This document shows, piece after piece, positions 44,957 through 55,726 of a stretch of 64,000 bases of DNA (within the stretch, counting starts at the first letter, position 1; each line of letters opens with the position of its first letter). The stretch covers positions 8,019,709 to 8,083,708 of the forward strand of contig JAJKFL010000026.1 in assembly GCA_021186555.1 (NCBI GenBank). Direction: 5' to 3'. The translations under genes were made by a program, and so were the position numbers. The DNA is from Reticulitermes speratus. Taxonomy: Eukaryota > Arthropoda > Insecta > Blattodea > Rhinotermitidae. A model generated the notes under the pieces. It did no database searches. It was not told the DNA's origin and saw only the letters and a list, made by a program, of their open reading frames with translations.

Positions 44957-46350
44957 AAAATGTTAGAGATGAGATGTGAGAATTAGTGAAAAACCTCCAA
45001 CCTCGAATTTAAAATATTTATTGAAGTTTTAAAGGCTACAGAGAAAGTTAATAAAATTTGGGAATCCCTCGTCTGGTTAAGCACTACTCGTTGCATATCT
45101 TATTTGAGAGAAATGCATGAAGATTTGCGGGGTTACACTTGAGAAACATAGAGAATTACCATGGAGTGAGCCACTGTCTGTCAGTGTACGTGCGGGAAGG
45201 AGCAAGACTAGTTTTCCAATCCACCAAGCAGCAAGATGAGCCGCTCCTTATCGACAGTAAAACACGCCAACATTTCATTCCCTGACAGTAAATCCCAGCC
45301 AGTCCTATTCCTTTTACCTTCCTTCATTTTCAAGGACTAACGAAAACACTCCAGTGCATAAATGTAACATATAAATTCTCCATTTCTATCTCATGAGCGT
45401 CTCTGTTTCATTCCGCTTTTTTTTTTTAGTCGTCCTCTTCTACCTACTCCGGTTTCCCGTTTCAGTGTCGAGGTTTGTAATGCCTTTTGATCACACTGAG
45501 AGACACACCAAAGTCACAAAAAATTTTGGATTTGACAAGTAACATTAAAGATTTAATATTTTTTTAATAAGTGGCAATGTTATGTAGTGTTCAACAAAAG
45601 GCATTAGTGTTAGTTCATTTACAGTAAATATCACTGACTGTTGCCGTTTCCATGGTACGGTCGCGGGTCACATACCGTTTGCTACTTTAGGGTCACATGC
45701 GTAAAAGTTTGGAAACGGCTGGTTTAATGTCAATTTAGTAATTTTTACCTGTTTTTGCCATTCATATGCATGTAGTCAAGGCAGAAACGTGACTCGTTGA
45801 GTCAAAAATTACATTGTCGGCAATAAAAGCATGCAGTCCTCCTAAAATCTATTTAAAGATTTATTTACTGGTTGCACCCGTGCGAATAATTCGCACGTAG
45901 AAACAGCAAAATATTTCATCAACCAAAATTACAGCATCTTACTAATGCTCCATGCTGACTGCACTACTCTAACTCCTCTTTCTCGTTCGTTAGGCATTTA
46001 AAGACGCTGCATTAACTGCATAGATTATTAGTGCGTATGATATGACAGGTTTGTCACAGTGTATGTTTATCGTAATGCATATGTTTATTGTGAATACAGG
46101 GCAACAGGGCTCGTTCCCATCGCCCCCTGCTCTTGTGGAATACTGCTCTTCCTGTAAATAACTGTACAGCCGATTTGCATCGATTTCATAACATAAATCT
46201 ACCCACCGACTCCGTTCCCACCAACAGTTGTGCTGTTCACATCATTCTGTATTTCATTCACGTGACTCTCCTATTTTCAGCTGTGAACAGGTAATTTCCA
46301 TTAGCTTTCATTCAAAGTATGTTATTATCTTAAAAATCTGTTGTGTTCAT
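44957..46350. other. no gene recognised; short perfect palindrome
   Basis: A 19-base palindrome CGTGCGAATAATTCGCACG at 45879-45897 follows GTTGCACC. A possible hAT-like end (AAAGTTTGGAAACGGCTGG, 45706-45724) has no clear partner. No coding signal. Confidence 0.5.
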
Positions 46351-46351
46351 A

Positions 46352-47697
46352 TTATTGTTATTATTGTATTACCACCCTTATGCAGGGTAATTTACAGTTA
46401 TATACCTGAAACAAAATATATTTCTAGGGTATATAGTGTCGCAGCTATTTTGTAGTTATAATCTATGGTACATGTAATGTTATTTTCAATGTTAACTCTT
46501 TTGTACATTTACATCAGTACTTTCCGCAGTATTTGTGCAGTGCCCAAAATGGCTGTTTTCTGTAGTTCCTTGATTTCGTGCTTTCCCGGTATGTTGCTCA
46601 GGTATTTTCTGAATGATGTTGAGATGGTTCCAATTGCCCCCATTATTACTGGTAACACTTCTGTTTTTACATTACACATGTGCTGTATTTCTGTTGTAAG
46701 GTTTTATGTCTTAGAATTATCTCGGCTTCTTTCTTGGTCGCAATTCTATCTGTCGAATTTGCAGTGTCTATTAACAGACATGCTCCTTTTCCATTATCGC
46801 GGTTTATGTTTTCCGGTTTGTTGTTAGGGATGGTTCTGTCAGTTTGCAATTGCTGATTCCATAATATGGTTACCTTACCTTCATGTTTTGTTTCTACTGA
46901 TTTGGTACCTGCTGATAACAGTGTTCATTGTCTAATGTTACCGCTATTTCCTTGCATATGTTACGGTGTAGTTGAGCGCTACCGTATCATGTCTGTTTAT
47001 GTATTGTTATTTTGCCAGTTATTAGGAACGCTGATACAATGCGGTCTGTTTTCTCGTCAAATTGTTGACATATATAATGTGGTGTGTTGTCTCGTCAAAT
47101 TGTTGACCTATATAATGTGGTCTGTTGTCTCGTCAAATTGTTGACATATATAATGTGGTGTGTTGTCTCGTCAAATTGTTGACATATATAATGTGGTCTG
47201 TTTTCTCGTCAAATTGTTGACGTATATAATGTGGTCTGTTGTCTCGTCAAATTGTTGACATATATAATGTGGTGTGTTGTCTCGTCAAATTGTTGACATA
47301 TATAATGTGGTCTGTTTTCTCGTCAAATTGTTGACATATATAATGTGGTGTGTTGTCTCGTCAAATTGTTGACATATATAATGCGGTCTGTTTTCTCGTC
47401 AAATTGTTGACATATATAATGCGGTCTGTTGTCTCGTCAAATTGTTGACATATATAATGTGGTCTCTTGTCTCGTCAAATTGTTGACATATATAATGCGG
47501 TCTGTTGTCTCGTCAAATTGTTGACATATATAATGCGGTCTGTTGTCTCGTCAAATTGTTGACATAATCTGCATTTGCTAAGTGTTTCTAATATTTTCCT
47601 TGCATGCTATTTTGTTTGTAACTCCTGATCTTGTGCTGCTGTTTTTCACTTTAAATTTCTGCTTTCAGATCTCCCCTCGACAGCCACAGGAAAGTTT
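46352..47697 (-). mobile_element. L-R LINE copy 1: RLE-type non-LTR element, 3' part
   Basis: Read on the minus strand: GDLKAEI (near 47685), then KCRLCQQFDETTDRI, which is the CxxC half of a CCHC knuckle (near 47560), a 38-bp repeat array, IVSA (near 47035), then NNKPENINRDNGKGACLLID (46720-46830), the place of the restriction-like endonuclease NKPDIIIRDN...LID motif, and a TAA-rich tail at 46352-46371. The catalytic PD has become PE and frames are broken, so it is dead. Clade within the RLE LINEs not resolved. Confidence 0.75.
47037..47572 (-). repeat. 38-bp minisatellite amplified from the L-R zinc-knuckle codons
   Basis: About 14 units of CTCGTCAAATTGTTGACATA plus TATAATGYGGTSTGTTKT. On the minus strand one unit reads TTATGTCAACAATTTGACGA then GACAACAGACCGCATT, encoding LCQQFDETTDRI of the L-R knuckle. 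LINE coding continues on both sides (CRLC before, IVSA after). Because 38 is not a multiple of 3, expansion also destroyed the frame. Confidence 0.93.
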
Positions 47698-49005
47698 ATT
47701 ATTGTTATTACTATTATATTTTCTCTCGTCAAAGGCATTTTCCCCCTGGTACTTCTCTCGAACCAACGGTAATGCCCACCGCTCGCGCTTCAAGTTTCAG
47801 ACTGCAGTACTTCCCGTATTATGTGTGATGTTCCAAGTACAGTTGTCTTTTGTAGTGACTCTATTGAATGTTCTCCTGGTACGGCTTCCGAATTTTTTTT
47901 AAACCTTTTTTTACTATTACGGTGGCTCCAATTATTACCGGTATAATCATACATTTCATGTTCCACATTCGTTGTATCTCTATACATAAACTCTTGTAAT
48001 TAATTTATTTTCTGCTTCCTTCTGCGTGACATTTCTGTCCGCTGGTATTGCCACATTTATCAGTGTTCATGTTTTCTCTTTTTTTGTGTTTAATTATTAT
48101 ATCTGGCCTATTTGCTGTAGCTTCTCTCTCTGTATGTACCCCTTGATTCCATAACACTGTCACATCTTCGTGTTCACATACTGGTTTTGTGTGTGTGTGT
48201 GTGTATTCACCCTTTTTCTCTCTTTTCGGTGCCTAGTGCTTTGCATATTGAATACTGTAAATATGCACAAACTTTATCATGTCTCTTTAAGTATTCATTC
48301 TTTGCCAAAATGGGGCATCCTGAGGTTAGGTGGTCAATAGTTTCTTCATGTTGTTTACATAACCGGCATTTACTGACAACTTCTTCTTTCTACATTTTAT
48401 TTTTAAAACAGTTTGTATTAATTGCTTGGTCTTGTGCTTCCACTATTGTACTTTCTGTATCTCCCCTCAATGTTTCAAAATTTTAACCATCTATACGACT
48501 GTTCATTATCCACCAGTTTTTCGTGTAAGTTACGTGGAAATTGTCCATGCATCCTTTTCCCTCGCCATCTTTCTTTTGTCTTCTCTGCTATGCTGTCCTT
48601 TATTTGTCTTGTTCCTTCCCGTAATTCTCTCTTGAGACTTCTAGCTGTCCGTACCATTGCTAAGTTGGCGTTGTTTTTGTGCGCTCTAACAATTTGTATT
48701 AGTCGATCTTCAGTGCTGTCGACATATTCCATCAGTTTTGTAATTGTTATTATGTAGGCTTCTTCTAACTGCATCAGTCCCCTTTCTCCTTGTTTTCTGG
48801 GAACACACAAGCTATCTACCTCTGCCTTTGGGTAATGATGTCCGTGGATGGTTAACAGTTTGCTTGTTTTCCTTGTCAGTGTTCGCAGTTCTTGGTGCCA
48901 ATTAATAATTCCAATACTATATCTAAGTACCGGTACTGCCAATGCTCCAGTTACTTGCATTTTAATAATATTATTATTAGGGTGTTGAGTCAACACTGTC
49001 ACCTA
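47698..49005 (-). mobile_element. L-R LINE copy 2: RLE-type non-LTR element, 3' part
   Basis: Frame 48475-49002 (175 codons) carries AVPVLRYSIGIINWHQELRT, KLLTIHGHHYPKAEVDSL, PRKQGERGLMQLEEAY and KTKERWRGKRMHGQFPRNLH. Past a stop, KCRLCKQHEETIDHLTSGCP (48340-48395) is an intact single-copy CCHC knuckle. NRPDIIIK near 48100 is the endonuclease motif, and TTVLGTSHIIREVLQSET ends at 47790. A TAA-rich tail lies at 47698-47726. Frames are disrupted by stops and shifts. It sits head-to-tail with copy 1. Confidence 0.8.
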
Positions 49006-49261
49006 CCTCACCATGCTTCAGCTTTTTCTTTGTCGTGTAATTGTGCTGTGTCTCTGTGTGTAGTGATTCATTCTGTTGTCAGTTGAGTAACTGGTCCTGT
49101 GCTGCTAAGCGTCTGTGGCAAAAATTGAATTTAATGGGACTGAACTATTAGTTTATTCAGCAATGTATTATCTCTCTTCACCATTTTTATTTTAACAGCT
49201 TTAACATTATTCGTGCTGTCTGTTGCCTAATGCGCTTATGTTTGTTTTTAGATATTGTATG

Positions 49262-49513
49262 TATCTTTTTGTGATGAAGGGCCCCGCAGCAGATGCTACG
49301 GACGCACCGCAGCCTTGAGGCTTATTGTGCAACCCTGTGATGTAATGGAGCACCAGTGGAATGAAATTGACAGGGAGAAACCGAAGTACTTGGGAAAAAA
49401 CCTGTACCAGTGCACTTTGTCCACCAGAAAACCCACATGGACTGACCCGGGATCGAACCCGGGCCTCCGCGGTGAGAGGCCGGCGAGTAACCGCCTGAGC
49501 CATGGCACGGCCG
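49262..49513 (-). mobile_element. S2 SINE, near full length
   Basis: Minus-strand head CGGCCGTGCCATGGCTCAGG with B box GGGTTCGATCCCGGGT; body identical in layout to the copy at 4165, lacking the internal AGATGAGCAGTTTTT segment. TSD not clear. Confidence 0.88.
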
Positions 49514-50580
49514 TTGTGTGTGTTTAATCTGTGCTGTGTCCGTAGTTTGCCTTATGGTTGCTGTGCCAGGAAGGACATTACTTTAAAATATCTGAATTAA
49601 AATAATATTAAAATTAATATTATATTTTTAATAATAATTTCCTCGCGATATTTTAGCCTTTTCTTACAACTTTTGGATCAACTTTAATGCACTTAAAATA
49701 ATTAAGAAATAGACACTTGTGGTCTGCTCCAAAGCAGGCCTTTACAGCGCCGAAATCCGCCTGTAGAATAACTCAACTCGGAGGCTGTGTCACATGGACC
49801 TATCAAGATGTACGTACCGTCATATTCCTTTACGAGTGAATAAATTAAAGAACAAGGGTTGGGGGGAGGAGTTGCTGTGTTACATAGGGTACTTTTAAAG
49901 CCAGTGGGACGAGAAAGTTTAAATTAAAAGATAATGTTACCGCTGCCTCACGTGCTGTGAATACCAATTGCATTGTGTAAGAGTGGCTTGGATCTGGCAG
50001 ATAATGGTACAGAGGAAGAACAAAAGAGAAAGGCAGCTTCATCCAAAAACAATGGAACTCCTGGTGGATGAAGATGTGGAGAGCAGTGCTACAACATTTA
50101 TCTAAAACAAATCCGTAGGTTTTTTTTAATAAATGGCGCCTGTCCTGCGTAATAAAATGCTCTCTTAAGTTAAAGACTTGTGCCTCATTTTTTGATGGCG
50201 TCCACTGGTTTGGCGTACGAAGTACACGAAGTCTTTTAATTCTGCTGTTTTGCCTTTAGGAATTAATTACGCTTAATGTAAACAGAGCAAAGAACATAAT
50301 TAAGACATTATTATGTTATATTACATGGAAGCGATACATGTATAATATCCTAACCACAAATTATTTCCTTTGTCAGAGGATCCAGTTCCAGGAAATCACT
50401 TGTACAGTTGGAAGTGAATAAGAATTCTAAGTCTTGAAGAAAATTTTAATAATGACAAACGTGATTATTATTATTATTATTATTATTATTATTGTGTCTG
50501 TGAAATATATGATCTTAAATTCTTATGGGTAAAAAAATATTATCATGGAACATATTCTTCGCGGAGCTTTTATACGTGTC
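49514..50580. other. no gene recognised; (ATT)n microsatellite
   Basis: TTATTATTATTATTATTATT run at 50465-50494. No domain-bearing frames. Confidence 0.5.
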
Positions 50581-50595
50581 ACATTGTTACCACTA

Positions 50596-50997
50596 TAATA
50601 ATAATATAACCATGGCTCAACAGCCCTATATGGGCTCGGGCCTCCTCTTGCCTCCTCTTTCCGAGGTTACTAAGTCGTGCGCATTCGTGGGAGTTGGTGA
50701 CTGGCCAACTGGCCGCGCTGCTATTCTATCGATCCTGATGTGTCCGCCAGAGCCATCTGGCAGGCAGTCAGGAGACTTGGGTGAGAAATTGAGGCTTTGA
50801 ATTTAGCTTACGAAACATTTCTATTCATGCCCGTAAGGTTCTTTAACATGCCGTAAATTTACGACATGGGACCGACGGCTTTACTTCCCCTCCGGATTTT
50901 TATCACCCTTAAAAATCCATCTACCTCGGTCGGGATCGAACCCGCGTCCAGTGGGTCCAGTGGCGAGCACGCTAACCACTAGTCCACCGAGGTCGAT
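50596..50997 (-). mobile_element. S5 SINE, full length, with 15-bp TSD
   Basis: Minus-strand head TCGACCTCGGTGGACTAGTG with GCGGGTTCGATCCCGACC; tail CCATATAGGGCTGTTGAGCC. TSD: ACATTGTTACCACTA (50581-50595) and ACATTGTTACTACTA (50998-51012). It lacks the perfect internal hairpin of the 37276 copy (CCGCCAGAGCCATCTGGC here). Confidence 0.93.
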
Positions 50998-51107
50998 ACA
51001 TTGTTACTACTAGAAAAAAAATAAAAAATCTACAAATTACAGAATTTACATTTTTTTTACTATCAACCGTTTTGCTCTTTGCTCCAAACCTGCTTGTAAA
51101 GTGAAAG

Positions 51108-51410
51108 TAAATTTGTCCCTTTGCACACCATGAAGGCGTATGGGGGGGAGAGGAAGTATAGCTGCACACATTCTCAAAGATGACATTAGATGGGTTCGAG
51201 TGGCGAGCATCACGCTGCAGCCGCTTTACATCCGGTGAAATAAACGCCCGCTTCCCGCTGAATATGAGGTTGGGTGGGCCCCAGAGCTGGTCTGAAAGCT
51301 TTGAAGAGGATATTCATATCTTAGCCCTGCAGGGAATAGAATTGTGGCCTCTTGGACTTCCAGCCCGTAGTCTAGTCACTGTGTTGGCTGAGCTACTCCA
51401 ACTCCCTGCT
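51108..51410 (-). mobile_element. S4 SINE, near full length
   Basis: CACACCATGAAGGCGTATGG, GTATAGCTGCACACATTCTC, GCCGCTTTACATCCGG, GGGTGGGCCCCAGAGCTGGT and a head with TCTTGGACTTCCAGCCCGTA and GGCTGAGCTACTCC. The B box is mutated (GGGAATAGAATTGTG). Confidence 0.83.
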
Positions 51411-51582
51411 TGTAAACTAAATTTAAATTGCTTTTTGTACTTTTCGTTTTCAAAGTTGTCAGTGCCTTTTTGTATGTTGTTAAACTAGAATGTGTAGGCA
51501 GTAAAAATAGTATATTAATAATAGTTATCAATTATCTTTATCACAACTAATTTATCGTTTGATATATATATACATATATATA

Positions 51583-51625
51583 AGCTACACGTTTCGACCA
51601 CTAAGTGGTCATCCTAAGTCCGTTA
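51583..51625 (-). ncRNA. decayed hammerhead-like motif
   Basis: Minus strand: CUUAGGA where CUGANGA is expected (G5 to U), one extra U, then a strong stem II GACCAC/GUGGUC, GAAA, and CGUGUA. No stem I is apparent. Adjacent ATATATACATATATATA may be element boundary. Confidence 0.42.
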
Positions 51626-51649
51626 AAAATGTATAATTAAAATTACAGC

Positions 51650-51790
51650 TTGTCGCAGAGGCCGCTACCTACACAACACACAACAAACACTAGGAAAGGA
51701 CATACATATCCTCACCGGAATTCGAACCCGCGATCTCAACAATCTAGGTGCCGTAGATCTACGCCTTAGACCGCAGAGTAGCCGGGACGG
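51650..51790 (-). mobile_element. S1-related SINE head, diverged
   Basis: Plus strand shows GTCGCAGAGGCCGCTACCTA, GGAATTCGAACCCGCGATC (B box complement) and CGCCTTAGACCGCAGAGTAG, the S1 order, but the 3' tail (CTGTCGAGCCAT) is absent. Confidence 0.75.
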
Positions 51791-53230
51791 GAAAGTTAAC
51801 AAATTATTAAGCAAATAACAAAAATTCAGTGCCCCTCACTTTATCTTGCCCCCTGTTTTTTTTTTCTCTTTCCTATATTTTTTTAAGCTTTCAACATGTT
51901 AAAGCAGCTGCCTTCGACTTCTGATAAGTACAGTTACCCGGTTCCTGGCCTAGACCATATAAAGTAGACCCACAAATGAAGCGTAAAATGAATTTCCTTA
52001 ACGTAACGACTCAATTCAGATCAATAATAATTTGATAGTCTCTGGTGAAAGCTTATGAAGTTAGCGCCCTACTTGTGATGCATAAGGATACACACATGTG
52101 AAGCGCCTAGCCTTCTTCAACTCCAGTTTTATGACGCAAAGGGCGAGAAAAAAGAAAAAAGGGCTCCCATCAGCTGTCTTCTTTACATAGCCTACTGCAT
52201 AAATCGTGAAGGCAATGTGAAGTGTAAATTCACCCTGGAAAGAGCATAGCGTCCTCTGTGCTTTTAATATTTACATTTTCAGAGAGGAGACAGAAGCCCT
52301 TGTCTTTATTGGTTGTTTTAATTATTTATTTTTGACGTAAGTTTGCTCACCACTCAAGTCCCCACTTACAGGCTACCCTCTTATTCCATCTTCCTTAATG
52401 CATTTTGTATTCTAACAAGGCAAGATTGGAACTCTGATCAAAATTTTAATTTTTCTACAATTTTGCAGAATTATTCAGATGCTCTTCCTGTCTTAATATT
52501 CTATTTATATTCTGAAACCACTGGAAGCTTTCCTCATTAAGCTTTCACCTTTCTTTAAGGAACTTGTGTTATTAATAAAAGGGAAATACTCCAGTTGCTT
52601 TCGGGACCGTAAGACTTCTATTACATGTTGGAGCGTATAGTTCTGTTCCTTCAGGTGAAATTATTCCGTCTAAGATTGAAAAGGAATTCTATGAATATTC
52701 ATTAGGCCATAACGCATATAATGATAAGATTTGTGGAGTTAAAGAGGAGCAAATTCAAGAGTAATGATTGACCCCTTTTTTTTTACGTGAATAAGCGTGT
52801 TTCCCGAAATTCATTTTCTTATATTTTAAAACACAATGAGTCAATTAACCTGTTCGTCTGTATTCTCTAGTTATCATATATATTGTATAAATATCATGTC
52901 ACGTGTGCTACTCAACGTGACGTTTATTGTTTGTGGATGTTAAAATATTCTCGCTTTACGTAACTCTACAACCTAACCGTGACCAAAGTAATTGTCATAT
53001 CATTTACCACAATATTTTTTCTTTCAGTCTAACCCGGTTATAACGATACCGGTTTATGCGACACCTCGACTATAGCGTAAGATATTTTTTGGTACCAATT
53101 AATTCCTCACAGTTAACCATAATGTCATACCACTCGGTTTGAACAACACTCGTTTATAAAGACACTAAATATTCAGTCCCTTTCATAACATATATAGTTA
53201 ATTTCACATTATATTCACCGTGCATTTTCT
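51791..53230. other. no gene recognised
   Basis: AT-rich. The frame 52343-52540 has no recognised domain. Confidence 0.5.
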
Positions 53231-53690
53231 TATATAATAGCTTTTATTTTAACCAACACATGCACTACAATTTTGTCGTCATATATACCCCTACATATGT
53301 TTCGACTACTTATTAGTCATCATCAGGGGGATCAAAGTATATAAACACAGACTACACATCCACTATAATAGTTGGTTCACATTCAATGTTAAAATAAGAT
53401 GAACTATGTTCACTATAAAAACATGTAGCATTTTTGCTTCAGTGGTTAAAATATATAAGTGCGTTTGTTTTCCTTTTTGGATTAAAACGTTTAAAATTTA
53501 TTTAAAATTATTGGCAGCTGGTCTTGTTTCCTTCTCAAATGGCTGGTGAATTTATCTGTGCCGTGTTATTGTGCCGTGTTGTTGTGCCGTGTTCTGTAGG
53601 CTTCGCCTGATGGCTGCGTTTTGTGTGTAGGGGTATATATGACGACAAAGGTGTAGTGCATATGTTGGTTAAAATAAAAGCTATTATATA
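53231..53690. mobile_element. fold-back element F3 (65-bp inverted ends, 460 bp)
   Basis: Left end 53231-53295 and right end 53626-53690 are near-perfect complements. Termini TATATAATAGCTTTTATTTT flow into AACCAACACATGCACT, shared with F2 and F4. The left end plus inner flank holds a hammerhead on the minus strand. The right side has CGCCTGATGGCTGCG, a damaged partner. An ATATATATATAT run follows outside. Confidence 0.9.
53288..53330 (-). ncRNA. hammerhead ribozyme motif in F3
   Basis: Minus strand: CCCC (53330-53327), CUGAUGA (53326-53320), one extra U, stem II GACUA/UAGUC with loop AUAAG, GAAA (53303-53300), then CAUAUGU and A (53292, predicted cleavage site, UA type), then GGGG (53291-53288). 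Inner stem I is four G-C pairs. Stem III, ACAUAUGU, is a self-complementary octamer. All conserved core positions are present. Confidence 0.75.
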
Positions 53691-53694
53691 TATA

Positions 53695-54004
53695 TATATA
53701 TTTAAGTTCGAATTTATTCATTTATTTATTTTTACTTTAATATTTATTCTGTTAATTCAATAGCACTTATTTCCAGGGATGTGCCTCCTAACACCAGGTT
53801 TTCTGCAGTACATATTCTTTATATTAATCTTAGATTCTACATTGTTTATCGCTCATTATCACGTAGTTCTCATGTGTTACCTTGAGCATTGTTTCCTAAG
53901 TATAGAATGTGATTATTTAGCCCATTTTTCCTGCATACAAAATAGTCACTGTTCTTCGTCTAGTCTGAGTCATAATGAAAATAAATCTTGATTTTAGGCT
54001 CCTG
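53695..54004. other. no gene recognised
   Basis: TTTATTTATTTATTT run at 53718-53732 and a short frame (53779-53991) without domain. Confidence 0.5.
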
Positions 54005-54093
54005 CCTCGATATTGATGTGATCTGCGCTCTTCTGGGATGTTACTCGGCGTCATGACGCCTCGTAATATCCCAGAAGAGCGCAGATCTCAAAA
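54005..54093. mobile_element. minimal F6 derivative, 80-bp hairpin
   Basis: GATCTGCGCTCTTCTGGGAT followed by GTTACTCGGCGTCATGACGC, then CCCAGAAGAGCGCAGATCTC. Only the outer ends remain, joined at a GGCGTCATGACGCC palindrome; the hammerhead portion is entirely deleted. Confidence 0.88.
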
Positions 54094-54461
54094 TAAATCT
54101 TCGATAACTCTGGCAATAGTACGGCTGACAGCGCTAAACTGTAATTGTTTCACGACCCTCTCAGTATTTCCAGTTGCGTGTAGCTTCGACTGTTATAATG
54201 AATGGTGAATAATGCAACAGAAAGAATATGAAAGGATGCGGCAGTGAAATTATTTTGGGGCACCATACAGGAATTATTCTGTAGAGAATGAGGGAAGACT
54301 TAATTCCTAAATCTTCTACATTGGTCTTCAGTCTCAGACTTTAACGCGAATCGTTTCCGATATGAAGCGGTACAGCGACGTTAGTTACATGCTTCTCTTT
54401 CCGATGTCAAGGCTGCGTTGTGCTTTACCTCCCTATAAGAGAAAGTGGGAGTACTGTAATC

Positions 54462-54700
54462 TGTGGAGTGACCAGGCTACGGACTGGACGATTCGATATT
54501 CGACCTCCAGCAGGGGCATCAGATTGTTTTTCTCCAAAACGTCCAAACCGCTGATGGGGCCCACCCAACCTCATGTTCAGTGGTACCAGGGTTCTTTGTC
54601 AGGAGTGGGTGGCCGGGGTGTGAAGTTGACCACTGAGCTCCATATAGTGCCGAGACTGAGAATGTAACTGTACTTTCCTCTAATCCTTTATGGCTTGGTG
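54462..54700 (+). mobile_element. S4 SINE, plus strand
   Basis: Head GTGACCAGGCTACGGACTGG with damaged B box (GATATTCGACCTCCAGC), then AAACGTCCAAACCGCTGATG, GGGCCCACCCAACCTCATGT and AGTGCCGAGACTGAGAATG. The tail is truncated. Confidence 0.8.
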
Positions 54701-55563
54701 CTCGGTCACGAAAGCAACTCGGTTTTACAGAAGAAATTTTGAGGCATAAACTTCAAGGGTTAAAATCGATTTTGTTTTCTGAATTTAATTTTCTACAGGA
54801 GAGCTTTTGATATGTGTTAGTTGTACGATGAAACTCCAAGGTTTTATATCATGGTGGAAGAATACGAGGTAATGTACAATAGAACATAAAATAAAGCATC
54901 ATTAGAGTGATTACAAACGTGGCTATAATACACACGGGCTTGCTATCTGCTGTGAGAAGTCTTCCACCAGGGTGTTATAGTTACATTTTAGAGCTATCGA
55001 CTTAATGCATTTTATGCGGAAAGCATACATTAGCGGTTATAACAAAATTTAGAAATTTTTGAGAATGAATAATAGTCCAATAAATATGAAGAGCACATAA
55101 TGCGAGGGTGAAAGGAATTGGAGAATATAAAACGAAAAGTTATGCGTCTAATGAAAGGTAGTGGGAATAGTATAGACCGAGAGAACGGGGGAGTAATGTG
55201 TCGGGTCATAGAGTTGGTGAGAAGGATGAATGTGGAAGGAAAGGGCAGGAAATCAATACATAGTAAATAGGACCGCTCGTAGTGAGAAGAAAGCGGTGAA
55301 AATGGGTTGACTTATGCAGCATTTCTGGAATCTGAGTGGAAAGCAATACCATGCTTACTTCAGTTAGGAGACGTAAAGACAAGAGAAGGCGGCGGTTTGG
55401 AAAAAGTACAATATCACATGTAAACGGAGAGGGAAAGTACTGCAGAGAATTGAAGAATGCAAGGATAAAATATATTTATAACAATTATAATAATCAGTGA
55501 GTGTGACAAGTTATTTGGTGATTATCGAAAATGGGACGTGGTTATGGAAGTTGAAATTTGGGG
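54701..55563. other. no gene recognised
   Basis: Purine-rich on the plus strand (55080-55450). No element recognised. Confidence 0.5.
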
Positions 55564-55673
55564 AAAATTTTGGTAAATTTAAAATTGTCCATTCCGTGTA
55601 CGTACTGTTAAAACAACATGTATTATCATCAACTCGTACACAAAATTAAAATAAAATGTATAGAAAAATTCAC

Positions 55674-55726
55674 TGTAGTCCCGACATGTTTCGGTGTGCT
55701 AAACACACCATCTTCAGGGGAATACT
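55674..55726 (-). ncRNA. hammerhead ribozyme motif, left end of F1
   Basis: Minus strand: CUGAAGA (55717-55711), one extra U, stem II GGUGUG/CACACC with loop UUUAG, GAAA (55092-equivalent positions 55692-55689), CAUGUC with predicted cleavage after 55683, then GGGA. Stem I GUAUUCCC with GGGACUAC forms seven of eight pairs. Opposite orientation to the right-end copy. Confidence 0.75.

Noticed and set aside
45706..45897. DNA-transposon end plus 19-bp palindrome as an element
   Set aside because: No matching partner terminus or TSD could be found, so only the palindrome itself is reported.
46465..46827. Plus-strand 120-codon frame 'MVHVMLFSMLTLLYIYISTF...'
   Set aside because: Antisense to the endonuclease region of L-R copy 1. 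The plus-strand frames at 48187-48757 are likewise antisense to copy 2.
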